A stretch of 64,000 nucleotides of DNA, from NCBI GenBank assembly GCA_963693085.1, contig OY856411.1, positions 1,346,737,050 to 1,346,801,049 of the forward strand, given 5' to 3'. Of the stretch, positions 1-10,433 are shown piece after piece. The stretch comes from Alisma plantago-aquatica (taxonomy: Eukaryota; Streptophyta; Magnoliopsida; Alismatales; Alismataceae). The notes under the pieces are model-generated. The model was given only the letters and a program-made list of their open reading frames with translations. It had not been told where the DNA came from and searched no databases. Positions within the stretch are counted from its first letter, which is position 1; each line of letters opens with the position of its first letter. The position numbers and the translations under genes were made by a program.

Positions 1-1573
1 TGTTTAGTTTATATCAGTTGTATATTTTCTTCATATTACTTCTTAAGGTATGAGATGATCTACTATTTAGTTTAGATGCCCTAACTGCTTAAACTATGAT
101 AATTTCCCTGCTTATATCATTGAGTTGAATCTACTTATTTATGAATAGTATAACTTTCTATTTTATCTATTTGTGGTTATAATAGATGTTGGCGGAGAGT
201 TATATCTTTCACTGGGATGTTTTCTCTCACCTTGTGGGTTCCACATCTTTTTAGGTGGACACGCACGATGAGATAGAGTTCGTGTGATAGAGACTGATAA
301 CAAGTGAAGTTGTAGTTGTTGAAACATGAAGGTGCAACTAGTATCTAGCAATAGAGTCCTACGTGTCATCCATGTACACTCAGGTCCTTGGGGTTGTTTT
401 GTAAATATTCTACATTGTTTTGAGTTTTTGGTTGTATGCCATAATGGTATAGACATGTTTTGTATACATGAGCTGATGATTACATGTAATGGGTGGTGGC
501 TAGATAGCCAGTGAACAATATGTGTAATACTTTTGATATGAATGGAATACAAGTGGAAATATATTACTGCTTCAATTGTGAGTTGTTCAACTAGAAATCT
601 TGTTGTGAGATCAGTTTTAATCAGTATTTAGGAAATCGATCTAATCGGCCGATTAATCGATCGAATAATCAGTTTGGTGTACCTACCACCCCGTATATAG
701 CAAATCAGACCTATAATCAGTCCAGGACTGATTAATCAGCCGATCGGGCGTATAATCAGCGATTAATCAGCCGCTTTTTAAAATCCAATAGCTACAGATT
801 TTTTTTACATCTTTTTTTTAAACTTATTGTTGGTCATTACATTTACATTCCCTTCACCCTCTTTACATATTTGGTCTTGTGTCCCTAATTTCTCAATGAG
901 TACATAGTTTAATGGTCATTGAATTGCTTCTCATTATTGATTTTCTCTTCTCAAATTAGTCATTGTTTCTAATTATTTATTTGATGCAAATGGATGCCTC
1001 CTCTAATTACTCCTCCATTTCCACCTTAAGCCAACTATTAATCTAAGATTGAACTTGTCCCTTATTACTGCCATGTTTTCCATTCATCTCCATTTCAAAT
1101 ACTATTGTTGCAATTTCATATTAGAAATATATATGCTATTATTTGTTATAAGTCATTAGTAATAAGTCACTTAATTGTCTTTTATGTCAGCATATATTTG
1201 TTGTTAGTATTTTTTCAACCAGTCATGTGCAATAATGTGTTACTATGTGTTCTCTCATATACTATTGCAGTCTTCTAGTCTTGTGTGTGTTTGGTTTGAT
1301 GTGATTTTATACATTTATAATGTTCAATATATAAATTTATGTATTTATAATTAATTTATCAAAAAGATGCAAAACTGATTAAAACTGATTATACTCTTGC
1401 TTATACTCCCGCATACTGCATATACTCTATTCAGTGCCCCGTCTGCCCGTACACCGATTACTACTTTTCAAAACACTAGTTTTAATTTACCCTGTTTGGT
1501 GGTAATATCGTTATGAGTGTTAATTTTACGCTTTGTTTTAAATAATCTTGTTTGTGTGGAAAAGGGTGTTACA
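1..1573 (+). repeat. 5' LTR (3' part) of a Tekay/Del-type Ty3 retrotransposon
   Basis: The stretch ends in GGGTGTTACA directly before an initiator-Met primer site, which marks an LTR 3' end. The window cuts off its start. A block around 190-255 (TTATATCT, then CTTGTGG, then CCACAT, then TTTTTAGGT) recurs in the same order at 25165-25235 in another chromovirus-type LTR. The segment 622-1478 is a later hAT insertion and not LTR sequence. The small open frames here overlap in conflicting directions and look like chance. Confidence 0.75.
622..1478. mobile_element. Non-autonomous hAT-like element, 857 bp
   Basis: An identical 8-bp target duplication, GTTTTAAT, lies at 614-621 and 1479-1486. The ends are imperfect inverted repeats: the left begins CAGTATTTAGGAAATC and the right, on the other strand, begins TAGTGTTTTGAAAAG, with AATCGG further in on both sides. 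An 8-bp duplication and a YAGTRTTT terminus fit the hAT superfamily. The left subterminal part (about 640-775) is packed with ATTAATC, GGCCGAT and AATCAGC motifs that form small palindromes, as expected of transposase-binding sites. No transposase frame exists, so mobility would have needed an enzyme from elsewhere. Cutting it out restores a continuous LTR. Confidence 0.8.
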
Positions 1574-1578
1574 TTTGG

Positions 1579-1590
1579 TGGTATCAGAGC
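1579..1590 (+). other. Primer binding site, initiator-Met tRNA
   Basis: TGGTATCAGAGC matches the complement of the 3' end of plant initiator tRNA-Met, the usual primer of chromovirus Ty3 elements. It lies five bases after the LTR end, with one extra TGG in the gap. Confidence 0.85.
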
Positions 1591-2821
1591 TATAGGTTCG
1601 TTGAGTTTATAGGGACACTAGGACTAGGACTAGGATGAGGTCCAAGTTGAAAATATAATATAAAACATGGATCATACTTCCTAACCTCAATATTGTGTGC
1701 CCTGGCCAGGTATTCAAATGTTGAACAAAGGGAAAATATGGACTCTTGAATTAATTTCTTTCTTATTACTCTGATCAAGTAGGCATTTTGAAGCAATCTA
1801 AAGAGCACAACAAATCAGGAATCATGATGCTAATACCTTCAACTTACTCTAAAGAAAATGAGAACTACATCATGATATACCTAAAAATTAAATGTTTGTT
1901 GACTAAGAGAGAGATATAGGGCACCATGAAACTTAAACCTGAGTACAAGTAAGCTATGAAAGATTCTTAAAGGTGTAATTTTGAGAAATTTATGAAGTAA
2001 GAGATAGATAAATATTTGCTAATAAAGTAAGTCAAGGTATAAAATCCATGAATAATAGAGAGAATTCTTGAGATAAGTATGAAGTCAAAGGACATATAAG
2101 AACAAATAAAGAATGAATAAAGTGGAACCTCAGTTAATCTCAGACCAACCTATGTGTATAAGAAAGTGTAAGGTATAGTGAAGAAGGTTACCACAAACAC
2201 AAAAAGGGGTAATCTATGCATAGTCACTACATGGTATGAGAAAGAGAATAAGGGAGATAGTCCATGTTTCATATAGAACATATGAAAAAAAATTATGATC
2301 TGTCTCTTTATGTGAAGTTGTAAAACATGGTAATACATTGGGATATACATGAAAATGATGAACAAACAATAAAGAAGGAGTAATAATATGTATTCATCTC
2401 TAAAATTCCTATGTGGATGGAAAGGAAACCAAGATGAATTAGGTTACAATGATAATGAGTAATGGTAGATTTGTGTAATAACAAAAGGGAGATGGTAATA
2501 TCCTTCCCCTTGTTAGCATTCCTTGGTGTGGTGTTGTGGTGAAAAGGGAAGTATGTTTCCTTTGTGTTCTTTCTTTCCAAGGATGTGATGTTTAAGTGAG
2601 TCTTATATCACCTGATATGCATGGTCTTGAGGTTACCTTGAGATGGATACTTTGAAAAGTATCAGTTGGTCTTGGACTTTATCTCCAAAATGGTGACGTC
2701 TGTGAATGATCATTTTGTTTTTATCATTAAGCGTGCTTCCTGATATATTCCATCAAAACCAACATTTACAAGTGGGTACGTATATGTAAGAAAAATAGAA
2801 AGATTATCTATGCATATCTAT
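1591..2821 (+). other. Decayed 5' interior of the Tekay-type element
   Basis: By position this should be leader and gag, but I see no recognisable gag or zinc-knuckle motif. The region is AT-rich and full of stops on both strands. The short open frames overlap each other and show no family signature. Confidence 0.4.
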
Positions 2822-3640
2822 CTATATCATGCAGCAAAGGTCTGTGAAAGCCTTATTCCAGGTCTGTTTCGGAGTGATACTGGCCTCTTCAAAAATTGTC
2901 AGGTTACGAGCACTCCAGATATGGTAGAGTACAAGCATTATCAGCTGCTTTTCTTTTACTGCAGTAATGCTTGTTATGTAATCTTTGTTTTCTGGTTCTT
3001 GGATGAAATGCGGCTTTGATCTATCCCACATTTCTTGGGCAAAATTGCAGACCCAAAAGATGTGGTTTTCTGTTTCATTTGATTGCTTACAGAGGGCACA
3101 TCTCGACGCCAGGTTGTAGCCCCTATTCTGCAGGTAATCTTCAGTTATTAATCTACTTTTGAAGTACTTCCAACCGAAAAGTTTAACTTTGTTAGGTGTT
3201 TTACTCCTCCACAACCACTTTGCCCATTGTTGTTCAGGCAGACATTCCCTACACAGCTCCCATGCGCCCTTGAGTGTGAAGGATTCTAGGCCATCAAAAT
3301 AGCACAGGTCTTCTTTATCAATACATATGTTACTACAGATCTTAGTGATGGCAGAGCTACCCCTGAATTTAGGAAGCCTCCAGGCACCGCTGTGAATCAG
3401 GGAGCTTAGCTTCTGGTTCTTTTCCAAACCACTTCGTAAGCTGAGAACAGCATTAACAGAGTCACCAAGATAGTCACCATGGACCCAAGGGTCATTCCAG
3501 AGAAATATAGACCTGCCGGTGCCAATCTTGAATCTTACTCTGTGGCTTAGTTTGTCTCGATGTTTTAACAGCGATCTCCACATCCAGCTAGCACTATACC
3601 TTTGTTTGCTGTGAATGATCATGTTTTGTAGATCTTCCAA
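2822..3640 (-). pseudogene. LINE ORF2 3' fragment (RT zinc-binding domain, zf-RVT)
   Basis: On the minus strand an almost uninterrupted frame encodes the C-terminal part of a plant L1 ORF2. It has WMWRSL and the RFKIGTGRSIFLWNDPW signature that follows the reverse transcriptase. Next comes the KVKLFGWK segment, then CALCKQSNETENHIFWVC, the zinc-binding C-x2-C...H-x4-C core, and finally a tail that stays open to 2822. The RT and endonuclease domains are absent, as expected of a 5'-truncated LINE copy. It lies antisense inside the interior of the Tekay-type element, between its degraded gag region and its pre-RT fragment, so it probably landed there. It is more AT-rich than the LINE at 6870-14050 and belongs to a different L1 lineage. 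Domain identity is confident; exact ends are not. Confidence 0.85.
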
Positions 3641-3736
3641 AAATAATAGGAAGATCCTTATGACATGTTGGGTATTGATAGAAACAACTGAAAAGCTGAT
3701 TGAAAGGGCAGGTGATGTGTTTTGGCATATGTGATG

Positions 3737-3903
3737 GATACCAAGGTGAGGAATATTAGTATCCAAGAGGTGTCAGTTGTATGTAAGATCAAGGAAATGT
3801 TTCCCAATGAGACAATAAGTGTTTTTCTTCCTAAACAGATTGACTCTAAGATCAATCTGGTTACCGGTACCCAATCTATATATAATACAGACATCGTATG
3901 TTA
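3737..3903 (+). pseudogene. Tekay-type pol fragment just before the RT domain
   Basis: The frame reads through a segment that aligns by eye with the conserved linker between protease and reverse transcriptase in Ty3 chromoviruses: a hydrophobic stretch, then EMFPNE where the family has DVFPEE, then DSKINLVTGTQSI where the family has a D-lipid-LxPGT-PIS motif. It ends in TAG where the RT proper would start. No RT, RNase H or integrase core follows, so the element lost most of pol by internal deletion. Confidence 0.6.
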
Positions 3904-3984
3904 GGGGTTCACGCACCGTATGGGATGACATGGATGAGGATGAAAAAATTAAATAAATGGTTGCAAAATCTATTAGGAAAAGAG

Positions 3985-4018
<34 letters not shown>
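3985..4018. repeat. (AT)n microsatellite
   Basis: An uninterrupted run of about 17 AT dinucleotides within the decayed Tekay interior. Confidence 0.95.
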
Positions 4019-4020
<2 letters not shown>

Positions 4021-4519
4021 TGTGAAACATCAAAAAAATGGTTTGGGTGACAGATACCTTGAGTAAGATTGTCTTCTTTGTTATCATTTGCTAAGTAGGC
4101 ATAATTGTATTATTTAGTGAGCCTTAAAGATGACATGAACCAATGGTGACTTTAGGCCCAACATACGAGGGTGTTCAATGATGGTAGTATTGTCCCTATC
4201 AGCCAATGATGATATGATGCTTCACAGGTGATGGTGGTTCAAGTTACCACACGATAGTGGTATCATGAGTTGCTTTAATTAATCCCTAAACTAATAGTTT
4301 CTTTAGTTATATGATCCAAGGGTTGAACCTAGATATCAACTTATAGTTCTGAAATATTAAACCTAATTCAATAGTTGTGAAGGAATGCTATAACATCCTA
4401 TGGTTTATAATGAAGTCTACGGTATAATGTTTTGGTTCTAATGATGAGGATTCTATGGTCAATACCCTTAAAATTTTAGTCTTACCTTTTCCCTCATATA
4501 AATATGTTAAACTCCCAGT
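4019..4519 (+). other. Non-coding remnant between pol fragment and chromodomain
   Basis: This stretch replaces the expected RT to integrase core. It is AT-rich, with stops in all frames. No domain motif is recognisable, so it may be decayed pol or unrelated filler. Confidence 0.3.
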
Positions 4520-4832
4520 TTGTCGATCTTACCTTGTGATGTTGCAAGGATTGAGAAGATGACTTACAAGTTAAAGTGATCATCTGAGTTGTACAAGGTT
4601 CGTACAGTGTTTCCATGTTGAGAAAGTGTTACTTGACATAGAGTTGACTCTACAACCAGTAGTGGTCGAGTTAATTGAGGGTGTGTCCTATGTAACAGAT
4701 CATGTGTTAATTTTGGACAAAGGACATCATGTTGGTTAAAGCTTAATGACATCATTGTCACATAAAGGATGTCATGTGGGAGTTTGAAGACGTGATGCTT
4801 GGGAAGTATCCATCTCATTTTATGTAGTATTT
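4520..4832 (+). pseudogene. Integrase C-terminus and chromodomain remnant (Tekay-type pol end)
   Basis: With several stops and frame breaks the sequence follows the chromovirus polyprotein tail in order. First comes IEKMTYKL and SELYKVRTVF, matching the integrase C-terminal stretch before the HVSMLRK element. Then comes VELIEGVSYVTDHVLILD, where the family has a bridging segment ending in an ILD motif. Last is the chromodomain core DVMWEFEDVMLGKYPSHF, with the W-E-x-E-x2-M-x3-YP pattern. The chromodomain in this lineage is thought to steer integration to particular chromatin. The reading is inference from motif order, since no frame stays open. The adjacent LTR start supports it. Confidence 0.7.
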
Positions 4833-4864
4833 TGCAGGCAAAATCCCTATTAGGGGTTTATAGT

Positions 4865-5390
4865 TGTAAGGCCCCTAACCTAGCTTAATGATAATGTGTG
4901 TTTACTTTGTATAATGAGAAGCTTAAACCCTAATTAATCTTTTGAGATATCCTATTAACATGTGACATGCTTGTATTCTCATTTTGGTCCAATTTGATTA
5001 ATGTTTAAGCTACCTTGTAACAGATGTGCTTGTTACTGGTGGTCGATGGGCCCGTGTTGATGGACCTTCTGATTGGTGAGGATTCATTCTGATAAATGAT
5101 TGGTCATCGAAAATAGGGTCCAATATATCAAAAAGTTTCTTGGGCCCGCTAGTCGGTTAGCAGGACCACCGTCTCCTAAGCTGGTACACAAAGCATGACG
5201 TTTGTGGGGTAGATCTGGAGAAATGAAATCTTCTTGAGTTTGGTGCCTGTAGGTTCCAAAATTGGCTATGTGAGCAACTCTATCTATGCAAAGATATAAA
5301 TTACTAAAAGATAAGAATCTAGGGTTTTTTTTGGTATATTAAGGCTATAAGGACACAAAACCTTAGATAAATGCTTAGCAGAAAAGTTGA
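4865..5390 (+). repeat. Start of the 3' LTR of the Tekay-type element (truncated)
   Basis: TGTAAGGCCCC begins right after a short purine-rich run (TTAGGGGTTT, a likely polypurine tract) following the chromodomain. Chromovirus LTRs commonly start TGTAA or TGTGA. The LTR loses recognisable continuity near 5390 and never reaches the GTTACA end seen at 1573, so it appears truncated. Its U3 cannot be compared with the 5' LTR because that end lies outside the window. Confidence 0.6.
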
Positions 5391-6040
5391 AATTTAGGTG
5401 TTATCAGAAGTTGTGCAGCTCTCGATCAGAACAAAGCTAGTGTAGGTTAGCTTGGTGGAGGGGAAGGGGTAGGTGTGGTGAGGCTTTGGGACTCTTCCTC
5501 CAAGCCTTACTTGACCTGTCAAGGGCCTCACAGAGATTTGCTCCCTCCTCGTAAAGATGGGAGATTTCTTTGCATGCATCAAGGACACCCATGAAGAGTT
5601 CCATGAGATTATAATCTTCCTCCATCTTTTGCTACTTGGAAAGCCCAGGAAATTGGCCGATTGAACTCTCCTAGATCCACCTCCTTCCCCAACAACAACT
5701 TGCTTCTGTAACCATGGTGGGGCTTTGCTAGTGGACGGACCCTCCTCTCTACTCCTCTGATATGCAAACTACACTAGAGAATGCCACAGAGAAGGTGACC
5801 CTTTCATCCTTGCTATGGTATCATTCTCTAAGAATGAGGAGCTAGTATTCTCGACTGATGTGTAGATCAAAATTCGTAAAATACTGTGTGATCACCTCAA
5901 TATCATCGAATCTAGCTATGCCTCAAACATTTTTTGTTCCTTAATTCTCAGAGGTGAGTGATGACTTGGGAGCAGATCAGCCTCCCTGGTTCAATGAATA
6001 ATAGGGTGTCATGCATCCTCGATCAAGAAAAAGCTCGCGT
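5391..6040. other. Unassigned stretch with a 62-codon antisense frame
   Basis: I recognise no family here. On the minus strand a small frame (about 5625-5437) has a fairly protein-like composition with many Glu, Leu and Lys residues, but it is short and has no motif I know. Two places share a similar CTCGATCA...AAAGCT string (about 5421 and 6017). The stretch sits between the truncated LTR to the left and a minus-strand LTR to the right. Confidence 0.3.
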
Positions 6041-6610
6041 AATATGGTTATTTTGCATCAACTTAGGTCTAATATTAATTAATCATTAATCATGTAATCA
6101 CATTTCAAACATTCATACCACTCAAATGGTTAATGCAAATGATTAAAATTTTAACCATTTGTTGCTCAGAATGTAATCTAGCTTCCAACCAAGCTTGTTC
6201 AAAACTCCATTATATCATCATGTAAATAAATTCTTCAAATCATCTTATAAATAGATGTGAAAACCTTGAATACAAATCAATCAATCATCAAATCTTCATC
6301 AACCAGTTCAATGTGATTATCATGGTCACTATATCTCCCAAGGATCACTATACAACTATTCAAATTCATGTATATCACCAAATAGATGTTTTATCTCATG
6401 AATCTCAAATCGATTAGAAAAAGTCATGCATCCTAATCAAACTTAGTTAGGCGTCATAACCATCATTTGCACCTTCAATCACTCCTTATTGCATGTAACA
6501 ATCCATGATTGGATACACAATTTGGAATTTGTGGTCAACGATCTACACAACATTTGTAGTTATCAAATTCCATGTCGGGCATCAAAAACCCTAAATTTTG
6601 GGTTATCACA
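6040..6610 (-). repeat. 3' LTR (5' part) of a minus-strand LARD/chromovirus-type element
   Basis: Read on the minus strand, the LTR starts TGTGATAACCC at 6610. It is preceded by AATTTTGAGGACGAAATTCC and a purine-rich run, the classic tail of chromovirus polyproteins (a glu-asp-glu motif) just upstream of the 3' LTR. The first 55 bp recur at 25663-25718. The left end is uncertain. Confidence 0.65.
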
Positions 6611-6869
6611 TTCACCCCACCTTAAATGGAATTTCGTCCTCAAAATTCAACTAGCATCATACTTAGAGTGATATCAAGGAGTCTCTACTATCATTAGGCC
6701 ACCACTTCCATGTATATATTAAGGCATCATAGTTCTATATGTACCCTAAGTTGCCATCTTAGGATGTAGAGCATCTAGGGTGTACCCACCCCAACTTATG
6801 TAGATGGAAACATTATTTATGTAGTTTGGTCATAACTTGACATTCTAGTGTTTTAGGATTTACACCCCT
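6611..6869 (-). mobile_element. LARD interior, 3' segment
   Basis: This is minus-strand interior next to the 3' LTR. It contains the degraded polyprotein-tail motif at about 6622-6646 and otherwise no coding sequence. The motif and its position match 60219-60330 of the more complete element at the right of the window. The LINE interrupts it on the right, and the same interior resumes near 14050. Confidence 0.55.
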
Positions 6870-7281
6870 CATTCAGTCCAGTCAGAAGCTTTCTCTCTCT
6901 AGGAAATGAGCTCTGGCTTCTCTCTAACCCGGCTACTCCTGCTTCATTTCTCCACCACATTTTCCCTCCCCCTGCTGCCCTCACAGCAACCAGGTCTCCC
7001 TGGCGATCTCTTCTCCTGCGTGGTGGTCGTTGCTCCGTGGGTTGGTGTGTCTTCCATAGCGTCGTGTTCAAGGCCCTATCACACCACCTTCCTTGGCAGG
7101 TGCTCTCAAGCCTAGCCTTCAAGACAGCGTCCGACACCTCCACCTACCTCGGCACCTCATTTCCGCCGGTGTGTGCCTCCAAGAGTGATCGTTGGTGGCC
7201 TACATGTGCCTTTAAGGCGGTGTCCTTTCTTCACCTACCTCGGCTCGCCTTTACTCCGCCTCCGCCTTGATGACACCTGCG

Positions 7282-7786
7282 ACACCAGGCTACTAGCTAC
7301 CTGGTGTGACGGGGGCCCCCCTCTGAGGCGGCTCTAGTTCTATCTTCTCTCCTACTCTGAGCTACGACACACCTGAACTCCCAAAAACTAGATGAGGAGT
7401 TTGACCAACCCCTGCGGGGGTCTCGGTCCTCCTATGATCCTGGGGGTGTTCGGGTGCTCGTCCTTCCTGGTGTGCTTGGTGCGTGACCAAGGGTGCCTCA
7501 CTGATGCACCCGGGTTGCTGTGGGGTGGTCTGATCACCCTCTTGGCACCTACAGCTGTTACCTCCTTGTATGGGGGTCAGATTCCTAGCTATCTGACCCA
7601 CCCTAGTGGCCCTCCCTGGGTGGTCCTTCCCGGTGGTGGCCCCTGCGATGCCTCCTACCCTCTGGTCCAAGTGTGTGGGGACGCGTCCTTGCTTGGCATG
7701 TTGTTGAGGTCAGGTTCCTAGCTACCTCACCGGTGTGATCTGGTCTAGCCCCTTGTGGTGGTTTTAGGTTCCTAGCTACCTGAAAC
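7282..7786 (+). other. Four hairpins with a shared CTAGCT loop in the LINE 5' region
   Basis: Four inverted repeats occur at 7282-7307, 7574-7599, 7708-7731 and 7761-7786. The last three close an identical 8-nt loop, TCCTAGCT; the first has a related 10-nt loop, CTACTAGCTA. Stems differ: ACACCAGG/CCTGGTGT, GGGTCAGAT/ATCTGACCC, GGTcAGGT/ACCTcACC (one mismatch) and GTTTTAGGT/ACCTGAAAC (one G-U pair). Different stems around a constant loop suggest conserved RNA structure, although local duplication could also have produced them. No function is known to me. Confidence 0.6.
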
Positions 7787-8447
7787 ACGTAACGGGGTTG
7801 GCCTCTGCTCCACAACAGTGTCTTTGGTGGCCTCCTCGACAGCGTGTTGGTGGCGACGCCATCCTGCGGTCTAGGGCTTGTGATGATCCACCGCCCGCCT
7901 ATTCGTGGCAATGTCCCCGAGCGGTAGGGTCAGGTCCTGCTGCCGCTACCCACCGCACTCACCTACCAACCCGGCGCTACTCCATTGAACCGGCTCCGAG
8001 CTGTCCGGTTGGGGTCAGGTCTGACTGGGTTCTCCTCCGGGCCAGGCCTTCCCGCCCTGGGGTACCTGCAACGACTTGCGATTTCAAACTTGTCCCCATG
8101 TGAGCGGCTCGTGCATGGCTCTCTCGAAGCTTCCTCACCTCATACTCGTGTTAGTGTGCTCTGGCATCACGACTCTAGTGCATTCCGACATCACCTGGGC
8201 CAACCAGATTCCCGAAGACTCCACTCCTCACTCAGCACGCACTACCCCCTCCTCTCCACCTCGCCTGCCTTCAGTGTGATATTGACGTCACCCCTGCAAC
8301 ATCACTGTCCACTACCGGTGTTGGTGTCTTGGCTCCACGAGTACTCCACCCCTCTCTGTGGCGAGGTAGTGCTTCCTGACGTGAACACGCACTAACCCTC
8401 CCTCCTTTACCCTGCCTCCACGTGTCCTACCCCCACCTCATAGGTCC

Positions 8448-9830
8448 ATGGCCAAAGGGAAGACCAAGAAGAGATCCTTCTACACTGCCTCTGTCCATCG
8501 CGAGGCAGTGGAGGAGCGAGCCAAGGGCGGGAGAGCAGCACAGGCAATGCGCGCTCGGGAGAAAGGAAAGACCAAGGTGCCCTCTGGTGGATCACCCCCT
8601 CCTACCCCACACCGTCATTCAGAATCCAGGCGCCGCACTCCAGGACGTGATGGGGGCTCTACCAGTGGGGCCAAGGACTCTGCGGGAGCTGAGCTACCTG
8701 ATGATGTTGCGGGTGGTGCTGGTGGGATTCGACGACGCCCCTCCCAGGCACCTGCCTCCTCTGACAGACGTGGTCAATTCCAGACCCGTGGTGTCCATGA
8801 TGGGTCCAGGGTGCGGACCACCTCACGCCTGAGTCAGAGACGGCCCTCTCGTCCGGTGTTCCAAGGTGACCGCGGGACGGGTGGAAAGACCTATGCTCAG
8901 GCAGCATCCTCTGGGCAGGCCGCGATGGTCTTGCCCATGGGTGTAACTATGGTGGACTGTACATATCTGGCGGCAAGACAGTTCCCAACGGCGTCCATAC
9001 CTGGTGACATGGTGCTCAACTTCATCGAGCCCACGTTGGATCTAGATCAGGGGTTCATCGCCGATATCCCACCTGAGGTGATGAACTCCTATGCAGATGC
9101 CTGATCCAACACCATTATCTTCTATGTCATCAATGCCTCACCACATGAGACCGTCATCATGGGCTGGCTCTGGCGGGTCTGGAGGCCCCATGGCAAGTTC
9201 GAGCTCTCCCGACGCGATGGTGGCTTCTTCGAGCTCAGGTGCGACCTCAAGGCTGACCTAGATCTCTTCATGGAGGGAGGGTCGTGGTTCTTCAATGAGT
9301 GGCTAGTCATCTGCCACAAATGGACCCCCTCGACCAAGTCGACGCGGGACCTACTCACCTCTATTCCTTGTTGGGTCACTTTCCCCACCCTCGGCCACCT
9401 CCGCTCGCTGGACATCTTAGCGCGTGTGGCGAGATGCGTCGGGAAGCCTTCGCATGCGGGGGCTTGGGTGTCCATCGCCTCTGGCTCGGCACAGACCAAG
9501 GCCCTTGTTGACCTCCCTGTCAGTCGCGACCCCCCTGCTGAAGTGTGGGTTCAGTTCCTGGGCGGTGAGGCGGAGAAGGTGTGGGTCCACAGTGATGTTG
9601 GTCATCCTGTGAAGCGTTTGGTCATGGCCTCCACAGATGTCCTTTCGTCTCCAATAAAACCAGGTCCGACGCCCAGCGAAGACAGGACCCTAGTGGTGAC
9701 CACTTCTCCAACAGACCATGTGGAGGCAGCGGCACCGGTGGCCAAGATGCGTCGCCCCGGGGCAGAAGCAGAACTAAAACGACACAGCAACATAGTGGCA
9801 GGCAGAGTAAGGGCCAGGCGGCGGCGGTGA
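8448..9830 (+). pseudogene. LINE ORF1 (DUF4283-like nucleic-acid-binding protein)
   Basis: From ATG 8448 one frame runs about 460 codons with a single internal TGA at 9102; the frame resumes unchanged after it. The first 150 residues are basic and low-complexity, rich in Lys, Arg, Ser and Gly. The second half has the plant LINE ORF1 pattern of a DUF4283 domain: VIMGWLWRVWRP, then FELRCDLKADLDLFMEGG and SWFFNEWLVICHKWTP. ORF1 proteins of this kind bind element RNA and form the ribonucleoprotein needed for retrotransposition. I do not see a clear CCHC knuckle after the domain. The C-terminal region again turns basic and ends just before a frame change into the linker that leads to ORF2. Identification rests on motif pattern and position. 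Confidence 0.75.
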
Positions 9831-10433
9831 CTACTAATGACCCGGTGGGTGGTGGACACGGTGGCAAGGGTGATGTTGGTGCCAGCCTCCCCTGTGCGGA
9901 TGCTACACCCACCCCTGATGTGTTCGGGGCCACCCCCTGCAACCCAACAGCGACGGCGGGTGACGACGTCGACATTGTGATGGCTAATGAGGTCGACCCC
10001 AATGCTCCTCCCCTCTGCGAGGCTGGGTCAGGGGTCCCTTGGATGAGCCAAGTCCCTTGGGAGGAGGCAATTCCACCAACTCTGACCGGTAAACATCGCC
10101 AGGGGGTGAGCCACCCTCCACTACTGGCCAGGCTTCACCAACCAAAGCACTTGCTGAGAAGGGAACGCACCCCCCCCCCCCCGAGGTCAGGGGTGACAGG
10201 AACCAGGATGTCGAAATGTGCCCTCACCAAAAGGCACCTCCCCCTGCCACCCAAGAAGCAAAAGGTGGTGATTGCCCTCCCTACCCCGGGCTCCCCAGTG
10301 GGTGGCGAGGAGATAGATGGTGAAGTCGAAGCAGAAGCGGTGGAGGAAACCCTACCTCCCACGGATGCTGCCCTGGGCTCCAAGCAGAATATTGTGACCC
10401 GAAGAGGATCCAACCCAACCCCCACCGTTCCCA
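9831..10433 (+). other. ORF1-ORF2 linker of the LINE
   Basis: A different frame stays open from 9831 to about 10471 with a Pro, Thr and Gly-rich composition and no domain I recognise. It may be a frameshifted C-terminal extension of ORF1 or non-coding linker. A run of 13 C residues at 10170-10182 is a likely slippage site. The frame ends just after the start of the endonuclease domain, in another phase. Confidence 0.45.

Noticed and set aside
1579..1590. tRNA gene at the primer sites (also 16581 and 62596)
   Set aside because: Only 12 to 18 bases match the tRNA 3' end; no cloverleaf or box A/B surrounds them.
7362..8103. Overlapping frames in the LINE 5' region as a host gene
   Set aside because: Several frames on both strands are equally open due to GC content, and no domain is visible; the stretch fits a LINE leader.
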